The position numbers were made by a program, and so were the translations under genes. From contig JAODTK010005897.1 of assembly GCA_026419785.1 (NCBI GenBank), positions 62,001-126,000 of the forward strand: a stretch of DNA of 64,000 bases. The letters are read 5' to 3'. The stretch comes from Sclerodactyla briareus (taxonomy: Eukaryota > Echinodermata > Holothuroidea > Dendrochirotida > Sclerodactylidae). The notes beneath the pieces were generated by a model. That model had not been told where the DNA came from. It made no database searches and saw only the letters and a program-made list of their open reading frames with translations. Shown here piece by piece: positions 12,061 to 24,300 of this stretch; position 1 is the first letter of the stretch; every line of letters begins with the position of its first letter.

Positions 12061-14410
12061 TTGGTATCCTCTCAGCCTAAGTCATTTTAACTATTATTCC
12101 GCCTAGGAGTGGGATAAGCTTCATTGTGTTGGCATTCGGCGGCCTCACCTTCAACTTTCAGAAGGATGCTGAGAAACCTTTTTGTGTTAATTAGGTTTCT
12201 GTACACGTTATTGTACCTCTGTGAATAGGCATTCTAAATGCCTATTATAACTTTTCCTCATATTGCAATACATCGCACACAGAGTTCAAAAGATTGTGTT
12301 TGGAAAGCAAAACAACCGAGTTTAATAATTTGCATGATTTCTGTGATGGAACAAGTAATATTCTGCACGGCACCTTATTCAGTTCTAAAACTGGTGTGGA
12401 AGTTTAATTGCCATCAAAGCATACTGGGGATTGAGATGGACTGATTGGATAGAATTACATTTAAACAGAATCCAATCATTCCACTCCTCCCATGATGGAT
12501 CTATACACGTTCAGGGCACGACAAACTCGCATGCCTGGTTCATGAAGTTCCTGTGCATCCATAATTTGAAGCAGGCATGTTCCAGAAACATTTTATTCCT
12601 GATTTTTTTGTGGTCACAATCAATTGACATGAAAATGAATGTAACATGAAAAAACTGGAGAGGCAATGGGATGCACAAAATATGTAATTAGTTCAGATGG
12701 GTGAGGCTGTGAGACTACACTGAAGACGAAGCAATGGCATTTGTATGTGTAACAATGATCAGCCAACGCATGTTTCTGTTACTCTAACTCAAAATAGTAT
12801 ACAAGCTGGGGAGACGAAGTCTAGGTAGAGAGACATGACGTGATGCCAGTAAGTGTGCATGCATTATCAATGCGGGAGTGCAATCTCCTTCCAGCAAGGG
12901 TGGCAATAGGCAGGGGGGCTGATGCCAAGGGTGGTTGTACATGCTTGCATGTAGAATAGCAAAATCAAAAACATTAGGTATTGTATGCCTCAATATTCGA
13001 TGTACCAGCTTCATTTCAATAAATTGTTCAAATCTTTGAGGAGAAATCGGATCAAATCCTAATTGAAAGCAGATAGTAGAGCTAATCCCGCTAAGCGAGG
13101 TCAACTAATTCCTTGCACATGGGTTCCCAGAGAATCAGCCATCTCAACGTGAGTGGCCAGTTGCCACAGGGACATTTAAGCTGCCAAAAGTTTCAATGTG
13201 ACATTTGTCATCCTTCTGGTTCAACATTTGAGCAATGCCCACAATTTAAGTAATGATTATAAGCTCAGCCACTCTTCAAGTCCGTCCCAGACTGATCAGA
13301 AAAATACAGTTATTGACAACTTGAAGATTTGATTGACGTCAGGCATACTAACAATAATGACGGAAGGTCATCTAGGGCATTGGCACACTCTGGGATCGAT
13401 AAGATGAAGGAATATTGGGCGAATAATCATATTGAAAGTCGTTCCCAAAGCTGTCAAAACAATTCATTCCTTTGAGACAAACCAAACTAAAATTCAAAAA
13501 CAACGAAAATAACGGTCCACCCCTTCTACTTCCGCCGATAGCCTCCTCACAATTACCAATTGACCTATATTTTTGTGCATAGCTCTGTTCACCTTTCATG
13601 ACAAGGAAAAAGGCCTATTGTGACCAGCTGCTCCACCCTCCAGAAAAACAACAATTCAAGGATGTTTCAATGCACTTTTCTCCTTTTTTTTTTCATTGTA
13701 GTATCACCAGCTTTCTTCAGTCATGAGTATCAATAGACATTATTGACTCTAAAATGGAGCTGGCAGACCTGGCGTGAACAATGCGACGGCCCCCCTGATA
13801 CGACTGCTCACTTTACGAGTGATGAATCTATTGTAATTATTTGAAAGGGTGATCTGGATTCGTGTACGTACCACTACATGCACAAACCACAATCGTGGTT
13901 TCGTCATACGGGTTATCTCGTATTATGGTACAAAAAAATCATCCAGACATGCGATATGCCTTTGCCTTGTACACAATAAGGCATATGCCGCTGTTGTTCG
14001 GTTGCCGGCGAACATGGGTACATTCTGGGCCATCGTGATTGGCTAATCTGGGACGGGCAAATTGGACAGACGTGCGGAAGGAGAAAGATATCCGATATGG
14101 GGTAGGTTGTTGATCAAAAAGACATGCCAGAGCAAATATGAATCAGCAACTGGAATCTGATTGACCAATCTTTTTATGATTAACAGTTTCAATAGATATG
14201 AAAACCTGTGCAAGATAGCATGTGAATAAGAAAATTGACATCAAATAGAAAAAAATGACTGGTATATGGGTGGAAATTCCGATGGGGGGGAGGAGAGAAA
14301 CATGCCAACCCCCCCAATATTGGAAAATTGCCTATTGAATTTAATTATGAGGGTCTATCTACAACATAACTTTTTCGTTAGAGGGTCATGGTCACGAAAA
14401 TTTCGATTAG
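12061..14410. other. Non-coding stretch, no gene supported
   Basis: Only short frames of ordinary composition. No element ends, RNA genes or domains seen. Confidence 0.45.
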
Positions 14411-14412
14411 AT

Positions 14413-14670
14413 AGCAATTCAAATAGCCATTCAAATGGCCATCTGAATGGCCATCCAAATAGCCATCCAAATGCCCATCCAGAAAGCCATTCAAATGGCC
14501 ATTCAAATGGCCATTCAAATAGCCATTCGAATGGCCATCTTAAATGGCCATCCAAATAACCATTCAAATAGCCACCAAATAGCCATCCAAAAGCCATGCA
14601 AATAGCCATCCACATAGCCATTCAAATAGACATCAAATAGATATCAAAATAGCCATCCAAATAGGCCATT
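14413..14670. repeat. 12-bp minisatellite, AAATGGCCATTC-type
   Basis: About twenty degenerate copies of a 12-base unit (consensus near CAAATRGCCATY). Because the unit is a multiple of three, both strands stay open: the plus strand reads N/S/H/G repeats (NSHSNGHLNGHPNSHP) and the minus strand reads W/P/F/G repeats. This explains the apparent proteins here, and I do not call a gene. Variants include AAATAGCCATCC and AATGCCCATCC. Confidence 0.92.
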
Positions 14671-15775
14671 CTGCCAATAGTTTGGGAATCAGTCTATTTT
14701 GCATCGAGATATTTACGGAACAAACTGGAAGTTAAAACCATGTTGCATCACATGTATGGTGACGGTCATCTAAAAATTCAAATAACTGAATTATCAAATA
14801 CTTTTTCTCATTTTGTTGTTAAACTTTGTTGGTTCACTGAAGGACTTTGCATGGATGGAGAATAACTCAATTCATATCAAAGAGGAAGAAAATTTTAACC
14901 TAAGGGGCCGAACTGCACCTCCATTTATCTTCTGTTTGCCGTGTTATAGACCCGCACCAACAGGGCGTATGGAGAGGTATTGATCCCGAGTATATTGTTG
15001 CAATATCGCACAACAGAGAAAATTTTGCAAAGAAAAGTGAAATCACAGTAGTACAACGGCAATTTTTTCTTCATTCCGCCTCAAAATCTGAATGGAAATT
15101 CTTTTTAAAGAATCATCAGTTTCGAGCAAGGATCACCATGATGAGTTTGGCAATGAAAAGTTTTTAAACATCAAAAACATTAGAATAATCGGGAAATTAT
15201 TGAGGGTGTTTCTTCAAAGCACTACGTCATGAATGATAGATGCAATCGGACTTTGGGGTACAGTGCAGTATGCAGGGATCCAAAAATCACAAATTCATAT
15301 GAAGTACAATTGCTTTGCAATGGAATGCCATACGATTACAGGGTTTGGACCAATGTAGTCAGTTTGTCTATCCGGCAGTAATACAAGACCCTTATACAGG
15401 ACCCTTTCAAAACCTTCAAATGAACCTACAGACATGATTAACTGACCATGTACAGGGAGTCAATAGGCTTGTTGATAACAACGAATCACCTGTACAAATA
15501 GACAAAGTTAGGAGAATAAATGTATTAAGTCTATAAATGATGCTATGAAAACCTATGAGAAACATTTACTGAGTTCTCCTCATAGTGGCAAGCATGAGTG
15601 CAATTTAAAATGAAAAAAAATACCCATATAAAGTCCAGAATCCCTTTTGGTAAATCAAATCCCAAAATTGGGAAGAAATTGTACATCAAACAGACCACAA
15701 CAAGCAAAGAAAGGTAATACGTCTGCACTTGGGCCCGCCCCCCCCTTCTCTCCATGGAATTCACCCCTGGTTAAC
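14671..15775. other. Non-coding stretch, no gene supported
   Basis: Short frames only. No domain, splice pattern or repeat end recognised. Confidence 0.45.
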
Positions 15776-16235
15776 CTTGACCTCTAATTTCCAAACACCC
15801 CATATTAACCATAGTTATTGAGAATAATAGTCCAATGTTATTATCATCCATTGTGTAGAGGTAGGAAACCGGCTTGACTCGAATTAAAATTCTGGAACCC
15901 AGGAAGGCCTTTGATCTGAAATTTCATAAAAACACCCCAAATGTAAGATTGGTCAGGATAATACTGACAAACATTCATTGATCAGCACCAATTCTGTAGG
16001 AGTAGAACCACTGACCTTCAAAAAAAATGGCCAAATAGCCTGATGACCTTGACCACAAATTGAGGAAAATCCCATAGTGTCGTCATTATAATCATCCAAG
16101 CTATTCTGTAGGTAGGAGAAGCGCTTGATTCTTCAAACAGAGTGACCTGAATTTGACCTTAGACGTCCTTTGATCTGAAATTCATACCAAGGGATCATGA
16201 ACCACTAAACTTGCCTTTTTTGCAATCAGGTTTGT
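15775..16235 (+). repeat. Family-C repeat (TTTGATCTGAAATT), several units
   Basis: Repeated words GACCTTGACC, CCTTTGATCTGAAATT, AACACCCCAAAT and ATTCTGTAGG recur within this block, and again at 17215-17300, showing a diverged tandem family. Only the DNA words are conserved. No coding frame persists. Confidence 0.65.
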
Positions 16236-16339
16236 TCATTTAGCCTCTGCACTTAGGATATCTCAACCAACGTGTACTTATTGGAGATGGAAAGAGAAAA
16301 TGCTTAGACAGATAATAAACAGAAAACTTGGGAAAGCAT

Positions 16340-17170
16340 ATCAGGTGGGATATAGTTTGCAGCCCCTATAAAATAGCATAATTAGTGACCAATTTCAAAT
16401 TCATTAGGACTGATTGTTGAACATGTCTACAATGGAGTACCAACATTTGTGGAAATGCCAAAAGTTTGCAAATGGCAGCGTCACTTGACTTCCGGACCCA
16501 TTACCATAATTTTGAGCATCTCAGGACCAACGGTGGACCACATCCAATAGGTTTCATGGAAATTCAAACCAACGTAGGAAGTGCATAAATTATGCAAATT
16601 AGACACATTGAAGGACATCAGGTGCCCTGAAATCTAAACGTATGTAAATAAAATGGAACTAAAGGTAAAACATAACCCATAGACCATGTTCATGAGAATC
16701 CATGTACAAACTTCAAGAATTATGAACATGGAATAACTTACACTCCTCCAGTTGATCCCAAATTCATGTTTAGACAATCGGGATGAGATTAGAACATAAT
16801 CCAACAAGTTTCGTTAAAAAACGATGAACATCAGGATTTTGCGAGATTACATATATTTGCTACTTTAATTAGCATTTTCATGCTGAAAATTTGATCAGTT
16901 CATATACTGCATCTATACATATATACGAAAATAAATCGCCACAAGCACCTACGCTGGTTCTGTAATTCTTGCTAACAAGCTTAAACATTAAATTACATGA
17001 AAGTAGGCTAATTACCCCACTCAATTAGTAACAGGCAATAATTAATCGGATCATGTTCAATCAAATACATACAAAATTCTATAGAAAATAGGCTTCACAT
17101 TTTGAAGAAAAACTCCTGCTAAAAAGGAAAGTGTGATGTACACACACACATAAATGTACACACAGGCCAA
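16340..17170 (+). repeat. Family-A repeat region
   Basis: Contains GCATAAATTATGCAAATTAGACACATTGAA at about 16585-16610 (given here by its core AATTAGACACATTGAA), CACATCCAATAGGTTTCATG, and TTCTTGCTAACAAG near 16975. It ends in an ACACACACA run near 17140-17165. Unit order matches the 10.3 and 35-37 kb copies. Confidence 0.7.
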
Positions 17171-17204
17171 AAGTGATGACTATAAGTATTTCAGAAATGC
17201 CGAA

Positions 17205-17410
17205 TTACCCCTAAATGACCTTTGATCTGAAATTATGAACACCCCAAATATATCATGGCCTCAAATCCCCAAACAGGCCTCTTATGTGCATTGTCCCTGA
17301 TCACTGACCAGATTTTCATGAATCGCTATTCAAATTGTAGGACAGGATATTTCTCATATTTTCACAAAATGGCCGGAAATTACCCCTGGGTGATTTTTTA
17401 CCATGATTTT
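17205..17410 (+). repeat. Family-C repeat fragment
   Basis: TGACCTTTGATCTGAAATTATGAACACCCC closely parallels the 15.9-kb block (shared core TTTGATCTGAAATT plus AACACCCCAAAT). It is followed by diverged sequence and a short C run at 17423. Confidence 0.6.
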
Positions 17411-17469
17411 CTTAATACCCCACCCCCCCCGTCACTCTTGTCTTGTATTGTTGTTGACTATACAAACAC

Positions 17470-18110
17470 CAAATAGTGGTTATACTGCATAGGGGGCAAC
17501 ATGCAACATGCACAAGCCTAAAGACCGATGATGAACCATCTCTCTCAATGTCAGAAAGGAGTGGGATTGTGTCTTTGGATGGCTTGAAAGCAACATGGTT
17601 CCAATCCGGAATTGTTCCTGGGGGCAAAAATGACCACTGAAAACATCTGTGTAAACACACACGTGTCTATAACTAGAGCCATTGGAATGATGATTATCTG
17701 AGTGATGACTGGTCAACTCGACGAAGTCTGGTACTGGGAGAGCTACAAGTCTCTTAACCGATTTGTGGAAAAGTTCGAGTAGTGAATCACGCCTTCTATC
17801 CTGCGTGTAGGCAGCCAAGCTGTTGAAAAGAGCGTCATACTGGGTTGATCGACGACAGGCTTTGCAAACAATCGAGCTGCGTTCGCTGAACCAATTTCTA
17901 GCGGTCAATGTTACAGCTTTGTATGTTTCCCAAATTGAGGAGGCATATTCCAAACAGGGACGAACAAGAGATTTGTATAGCAGAACTTTAGTCCTTGATA
18001 TCACAGTCATGAAGGATGTCTACGAATCAATCCAAGAAACTCACAAACAATGTGTTGCTAGTGATGTCAAGAGAGATTTACTGTGATTGTTGGACCCACA
18101 CCAAGATATG
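17470..18110 (-). mobile_element. LINE reverse-transcriptase C-terminal fragment
   Basis: The minus strand reads SRTKVLLYKSLVRPCLEYAS (17940-18000), the conserved 'LYKSLVRPHLEYASxIW' block of CR1/Jockey-clade polymerases. Then come QDRRRDSLLELFHKSVKRL and, after a frame change, a SFLPPGTIPDWNHV block (about 17570-17630), which matches the C-terminal 'SFxPRTIxxWNxL' motif. Endonuclease and catalytic regions are absent, so it is 5' truncated. Frame changes make it inactive. A GACATCACTAGCAACACATT stretch above it probably belongs to the same element. Confidence 0.85.
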
Positions 18111-18779
18111 AAGGTTTCTTCCCCTTCACCAGTCGAGAGGAGGTATCAATATATAATAGATTTGTATAATCTCTTTTATTGGTAACAAGCCATAGACTTG
18201 GCATTATAGAAGCTTTAGATCGCATCTGCAACGTTTGCTCATGATGAAAATTCATCCAGAGTCGTGTTGTGTCATGACTGTCACTGATGCAACGGATAGT
18301 TCGATACGAAATGCAGAATCAGCAAACATTGCAATTACAGCAATCAAATCTTAATATCCTGGGATGGGAGCGAGGACAAACATGGGGTGGGCAACCCACA
18401 AGTTGCCATCTGCATACATGTGATTACACACACCTCCACATTTAACAGGGCATTGCTTGTGTTTACTTGGATTACTTGTGATTGTGTGTACTTGGCAGAG
18501 AGTTCACAGGTGACATAATGTTGCAGGGTCCAAGTCTGCATTCTTGCAGAGCCTTGAATAGGTTACTGGTTGTGGAAAAGCGATACACAGGGTGCCAGAT
18601 ACTATATTATTACTCCCACTGTGTTACAAGACAAATGGAACTAATTCCGATTTGATTTGAATCGGTATGGCTCGGAAGCCAAGTAAGGCTCATCAAGAAA
18701 CCCTGGCCGTATTGCTTGTTGATGAAGTACTGCGATAATTGGGCCATCTCTTCTCAACTAGTGCTCATATGATATCAAG

Positions 18780-19148
18780 TAGGGCTGTGCTCAACTGAAG
18801 ATTAATCAATTATTAGTTGCACAATGGATCAATCAATTAAGAATATCAAGTTCTGATTAATCAGGAGCTATAAAATAGACAATGTTTCTTGCCTTTTTTT
18901 TCATGTTCTGACCATGTCTAGACTCTCGACCACACTCTTAATAATGGTAATAGAGAAAGCTTAATAAGTCAGCTTCATTTATGTGATGATACATGTAATA
19001 TGCCGGACGATTACCGATTCAGCCCTCCCTGTAATAATTCAATCACCTATCAGAACGAATACAAAAAGAATTTGATTAATCGATTATTAATCATTTTTAA
19101 ACTTGACTATTTGATAATGGATTAACTGCGAGGGCACATGCAGCCCTA
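18780..19148. mobile_element. hAT-type MITE with perfect 8-bp target duplication
   Basis: The element begins TAGGGCTGTGC and ends GCACATGCAGCCCTA, which are inverted. It carries subterminal runs of ATTAATC/GATTAAT words (ATTAATCAATTATTAG and TTGATTAATCGATTATT), a pattern known from hAT ends. The flanking octamer ATATCAAG occurs at 18772-18779 and again at 19149-19156, a perfect 8-bp target-site duplication, diagnostic of hAT transposition. At 369 bp and without coding capacity, it must have been mobilised by a transposase elsewhere. Confidence 0.93.
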
Positions 19149-19189
19149 ATATCAAGGCAGGGGTTTAACCAATCCCAAATCTGCATTTT

Positions 19190-19460
19190 ACTTTCCTCTG
19201 AAAGGATGGTCAGTGGACTTCCGATTCTGACCAGGATTCAAGTTCAACATGTCTGCTCGCAGGCTGGTTTCATTGCTCTTAAGACGAAGGAATGATGATG
19301 CACTCTTACCGTTGTCATATATGACGCTCCGTTTCAAGATTGTCGCCACTGTACTAGGCTGCATTCGTGTGAAGTCAACGATATCACCCCAGTGGCCTTT
19401 GGTATCAGGAGAAGTCCTGATTTTTTTTTCTGTGAGTGATGAAACAATTTCAAAAGGAAG
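19190..19460 (-). mobile_element. Possible pogo/Tigger-like transposase fragment
   Basis: One minus-strand frame stays open for about 80 codons and contains GHWGDIVDFTRMQPSTVATI followed by LKRSVIYDNGKSASS. The 'STVATILK...' helix resembles the helix-turn-helix of Tigger/pogo transposases ('STVxTIxKNxxKI'), and position and spacing fit. No DDE region follows, because the hAT MITE lies just below. An alternative is a host exon, as AACGGTAAGAG inside it looks like a splice donor. The similarity is short, so confidence is low. Confidence 0.3.
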
Positions 19461-19639
19461 TTAAAACCATCGTCAATGTACTCAAACATCAAATCCTACT
19501 TCTGTACAGCATCAATTGTTACAGACTCAATTTGGTAAAGACAGAGGTTGCAATAGAGCTAATCCTGCCCATGGTGTCTTTTCCAGTTGTATGCCACACT
19601 TGATTTTTTGGCAAGTCCAAGGAGTCTAAACATAGCCAT

Positions 19640-19890
19640 GGCTGTGTGTGTGTATGTATGTGTATATGTGTGTATGTGACACCTGGCCTTTGAGCATAAT
19701 CACTTAGCCTTTCCTGGATGGTTCAAGCTCATGCCTGGTGGGATGAGTACATGATCCTATTGTTTTGGGTCACGTCAAGCTCTTACTCGGTGTGGGTTCT
19801 CCATATTGAATAAATGACCCTTGCTGTTAAGGATAAGGTCAGAGGTCTGTGAGGTAAAGGTCGCAACACTTGTGATATGGTGACGTTCTA
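19640..19890 (-). repeat. Family-B repeat fragment with (TG)n, reverse orientation
   Basis: A TG/TA run at about 19645-19678 is followed by reverse complements of the family-B words (GATGAGTACATGATCCTATTG, here by its core AGTACATGATCCTATTG, and TCAAGCTCATGCC). Same element as at 10.8 and 37-39 kb on the other strand. Confidence 0.7.
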
Positions 19891-20159
19891 GGATGGCTCC
19901 GACCAAGCTAGTTGCAATAGCTCTGTTATGGTAGTACAAGAACCGTTTTGTTCAGGGTGCAGACCGGAGTTCCTATCTGATTATATCATAAGTAAGGGTT
20001 AGGAAATGATACCAAGGTTGCCCTGCATTGAATCTACTCAATAAATAACCATGCTGAACTTTTGATAGCACATTATTGCGAGTTTTGTTACAGGGTTTAT
20101 AGGTGTTTTGCTATTGACCTCCTGACCTCCTTTGACCTAAAGTAGTAGTCAGTGAGTCC

Positions 20160-20215
20160 TGTTGGCCTGAAGCTGACCTAATCTACCTCTTCTTTTCTTC
20201 TTCTTCTTTCTTTCA
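20160..20215 (+). repeat. Polypyrimidine (CTT)n tract
   Basis: CTTCTTTTCTTCTTCTTC and CTTTCTTTCAG lie directly before the SINE head. This may be a pre-existing microsatellite used as the SINE target. No exon is apparent after it. Confidence 0.6.
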
Positions 20216-20455
20216 GTGGAGCAGGTGGCCTAATTGGTTAAGGCGTCGAGCTTGTAACCCAGAGGTTGTGGGTTCGAGCCTGCCACGTTGTAACCTTGAG
20301 CAAGGTACTTTATTTGTAGCTGCCGCGGTATACTCTCGGGATTGTCAGAGTGCGTATTAGGTTTCATATGAGCAGGGGTAATGTTATAAAGCGCTTTGAG
20401 CACTTCAGTGGTCCGCTTTGCGCACTTCTGGTAAGCGCTATATAAGAACTTAATT
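20216..20455 (+). mobile_element. tRNA-Thr-derived SINE
   Basis: The head (20219-20290) has the Pol III A box GTGGCCTAATTGGTTAAGG and B box GGGTTCGAGCC, with a TTGTAA anticodon loop (TGT anticodon). It strongly resembles threonine tRNA, but the acceptor and T-stem pairing is broken, so it is not a working tRNA gene. A tRNA-unrelated body follows (GTAACCTTGAGCAAGG, GGGGTAATGTTATAAAGCGC). The 3' tail AAGCGCTATATAAGAACTT then ATTATT is shared with the LINE end at 27.6 kb, suggesting it was copied by that LINE family's machinery. Promoter boxes are internal to the element. Confidence 0.93.
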
Positions 20456-20539
20456 ATTGTACGGTGGTCATCCAGAATATGGACATAGCTCACCATGCAT
20501 GCATCAGAGGTAAAGAGTATCAAGCCTAAACATTTTGGC

Positions 20540-21112
20540 TGATATAAACAACTGATCACTACGCACCAGATATAGATATGAGGGAAGCAGATGAACTATT
20601 CCAGTCCCAAATGGTCTGTAGGTTGAAAACTGTTCTTATAACGTTGGTCCTTGTGTACAACTGGCAGACGTGCATGTCGTGCTTATTTCGTTTTCTACGA
20701 ATTGGATGCCGAAGACGATCAACAGGAATCTGGGCCTGACCAGAAACACCATTCGCAAAGAGAATCAATCTATTTTGCTTATGACACTCTGTTAGTGGAA
20801 CAAGATCAAGATTATTATTATTAAGCAGTCAAGTAACGGTGCCAGGCTCTCTAGAATATTCTGAAGCAACAAACCTGGCTGCTCTCCTCTGAACAGCTCC
20901 AAGATTATCTGTAAGGGAAGACTGGTGAGGTTCCCACACAGTACTAGGGTACTCCAGCACAGGTCTGGGAAGGTCTTATAAGCAGCCAGTTTTGCATCCC
21001 TTGGACAAGTTTCTATAGAGGACTCCCAAGATTCCATTGCCCTTTTTACAAACATTCTGAATGTGCCTTCTTCACAAGTGATGAGGTTCAACAAAGTGAC
21101 AAGGTGCCTCAT
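20540..21112 (-). mobile_element. LINE reverse-transcriptase C-terminal fragment
   Basis: The minus-strand frame has CPRDAKLAAYKTFPDLCWST, AVQRR-like and LLDCLIIIILILFH positions of the 'AYKTLVRPxLEYxSTVWDPH...LExVQRRAARF' block. After a frame change it has CHKQNRLILFAN and GQAQIPVDRLRHPIRRKRNK, corresponding to the 'IxxYLxPxxRxTR' C-terminal block. Catalytic motifs are missing and several frame shifts are present. It lies just downstream of a possible host exon on the same strand. Confidence 0.75.
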
Positions 21113-21130
21113 CCCTATTGTGGTAATTAC

Positions 21131-21349
21131 CTGTACGAGGCTCCTGGGGGTCTCGCGTCACCTCTTCAGCCTCTTTCTTCTGTTGCCTTATTTTAGCAGC
21201 GAGCCTGACTGCAGAGGACACTTTACCATCAACCTTGCCTGCTTCCCGCATCAGTTTCCGATGGAAAGGCTCCGCCCTGTCTTTATGTCACCAACCACCA
21301 CAACATCATCCTCGCTTGAAGCAACCTCATCCGCACCATCACCAGTCAT
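21131..21349 (-). pseudogene. Candidate host exon, unidentified acidic/coiled protein
   Basis: The minus strand opens with ATG at 21349 and reads MTGDGADEVASSEDDVVVVG then DIKTG. With one frame change in a G run near 21278 it continues EPFHRKLMREAGK, VDGKVSSAVRLAAKIRQQKK and EAEEVTRDPQEPRT, ending at ACAG|GTAATT, a good splice donor (exon side 21131). An acidic N-terminus followed by a basic, helix-prone segment is ordinary for a host protein's first coding exon. I do not recognise the family and see no second exon. The frame change could be an assembly indel (GGG for GGGG). Tentative; an old repeat is the alternative. Confidence 0.35.
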
Positions 21350-24300
21350 CTTTCATCTGGGGAATGATCAACGGATGAGTGTATGAATTCTTATCTGTTT
21401 TGAACCAAAATTAGTAATGTGTTTTAAAGGACAACTGCCGAATGAATTATAGAGAGGCTAATATATTAGCTGAAGAAAAACTGAATGCGTCAGTCCAAAC
21501 CCAAGTTTGCGACTTCTCATTAAAGTGTTACAGTCCTTTGAAGTTGTGTGTGAGTATTGCACAAGATCAAAAAGCATCCCATCATACACTTAATAATTGA
21601 TGACATACTTGCACAACCCTGCAAACAATTTTGTTTCATATTGGAATCACACATTATTTTTCACTTTGAAAAGCATTCATTCTATGGGGAGAGGAAGGAT
21701 TGTAGGGGTGGGTAGTTGTTGATGGTTACTCTGGTGAGAGAATGACAACAGAACTTCTGCTAAATGTTGATCTATTCAACAAAATGAAACAATGAAATAC
21801 ATGACATAACTTCTGGGTTGTCCAAGTGTGACCTCATGCGTTATTGTGCAATTGGATTCTCCCCAATTTCTTATGCAAATAATGGACCAAACTTTGAGGG
21901 CTAATAACTACACATAGGAACATCATATCAAAATTTAGTTTGGACCTATAGATATGGTTTTCTGTTCTCCACGATATAACCTCTGTTGTATCCAAGCCTG
22001 CAGTTTTCCTTTAAACACTCACATCCTACAGGCATTAAACTGGGAATTAGGCTGGGGTTGGGAGTAGAAAATGAACAAGAGGGATAAGTGCGGGCAGTGG
22101 TACATAGGCAAAGTGAATATACAGTAAGTAAATGAGGTTTAGTAAAAAAAAAAAAATGAAAGTAAAAATATAGCCCAAAACCACATCACCATACATGTAG
22201 CTCTCTATGGTTCTTGCATAAACCTGCTATCAAACGATAAAAACAGCACTTTAGGCTGAATAAAAGAGAATACATTGATGAAAGTCCTCCTTCTTGAGAA
22301 GCAATGTGGGAGCTTATCAGAGCCAGCAAGTGTGCAACAAGTTGAGGAGGAAGGGGGGGGGGGGGGCCGAAGCAAAAAACTAAAACTTAATAGAGGCCCC
22401 CATATAACTTATAAATTTTGATGTCACGACTCCCTACGCCTAGTCCTACCCCCCGATTGGTTCACTCTTTGGAGGCCAGAATTGCTGTTTGCTTTTCTCT
22501 TGCTGCCTCTGAGACGTTATCCAGCACCCCAATAGTTTTTTTGACTAGTTTCTGCTAAGTCGAACTTAATTACCGTCAATGTCGTAACTATGAGCAGGGG
22601 GAACAGGGATTTCTTGGATTTTGTGAGTTTTAAATATTGAATATCTGCCATTGTGTGGGGAAATATCTTGCGTTTCTGTTTCTTGGAAATGTGTCAAGTG
22701 CACATAGGCAGCTGACTGATCTCGGATGTTTGGTGATCGAATATTGATCATCCCATTGGATTTTGGAGCCACAAATCCCTGTGTCACATTGATAATGCAC
22801 GCGTCAATCAGATCACACAAGATGACTCAACACGGCACAAAGAGTGTCATTCCAAATATCACATGTCATCAAGGATGCGCTCCTCCTGTGGTCAAGATTA
22901 CGTCCGTTTATCATCAATATCCCCTCGCATCATCAAACCAACCGTTCTCAAAGAGGCCATGCAAACGCCAAGAAACTGGAACAGGAACCTTATATTCAAT
23001 GGCTTAAGTGACCTCGTAATGATGTTTGTTTCAATACCAGAATGCAACAGGGCTGTGTTTTCGTGGTACTGGTACACATAATTTTGCAGTTTGCCGTACA
23101 TGATATTTTTTTATATGCGATGGGTTGTTGGCTCTCATAACGATTAGTTTTTGCAGTTTGTTTTTTTTTTTCTCATGATATAAAGTCCTCACCGGTCACA
23201 TATATTCATGATGTTGACCCAACCTAACTTTTGCTGTATTCTAACTTTTGTTTATTTGTTAACATTACAATTCGAACTGTATATGTTTTTGAGATTGAAT
23301 TTTTTTGACTGTTGCTGTCATCTCCGCCTGGGCTAAAGGGCCTACCTACAAAGTGTTAACCAGGTGCATATCTTAATCTTCATTTTCACCATGATCACCA
23401 TAGGGCATTTATGGAAGGATAGTTGGTGTGCAGGGAAGACCATACTTGACATAACTAGGTGCCCACTGCCCTCGAACACATTTTCAACTACAACCAAAAA
23501 CCATCAATGTTTGGGAAAGGTTGTTTCATTTCACGCATCGTCTTGGAATCTACTGTAGAGTGCCCAATGGCAATCACGACAACCGACCATTTTTTGACGG
23601 CCAGAATGTTTCGACCTAGCGTCACTAGACTGACTTAGTGTGAGGAATGTAGATACATTGTGTGGTAACAATCAATTTACGACTGAGAATTTTTTCACAA
23701 ATAACGAGATCTGTTTGAATCTTCTGTGGTCAAGAGTTCTCTTTGGAGGAGCCTGGAAAACCAAACATCCCTCAGTCCTTTGGGCTTCCACTAGCCCTGC
23801 TTGATGACGTTGAGTTTTCATGATCCAGACCCCGTATCCCATGTGAACAGAATCCACGGTGACAGGGAATAACTGCCTTTTGAGAAAATAAGGCTTCGGG
23901 TACAGGCAATATTACAATTCCTGTGGGTACAATCAACCATGTTTAACTCAACAATAAACATAACATGCATATCCAACAAGGAGCTAACTTGGTATGATTG
24001 GCTTACGTATAGCGCATTCTATCTACAAGTGGGTTCCGATATTTTTTTTTGTGGGGTAGGTATGTATCAGAAACTAAGGGCTGGCTTTTCACTAGTGCAA
24101 AAATTAATGAGAAAAAAAAGTGCTAATTCATTTCTAACAAAAAAGTGAACATAATAATTTATCCTAGTTCCCTTCTTTTCCCTGTCCGCTTAACTTACCT
24201 TCATTGAGATTCATTGATGCCGTGTACACCAGCAAGTGGCATGTCCCTACCATTCATATGTCGGAGGCATACTGGTGTCGACTGTACGTACATTTATGTA

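Noticed and set aside
20219-20290. Possible functional tRNA-Thr gene
   Set aside because: A and B boxes and the TGT anticodon are good, but acceptor and T-stem pairing fails and a SINE body and tail follow.
22863-23081. Possible LINE ORF1 segment (SPRIIKPTVLKEA, NLIFNGLSD)
   Set aside because: Motifs are short and in the wrong order for known ORF1 proteins.
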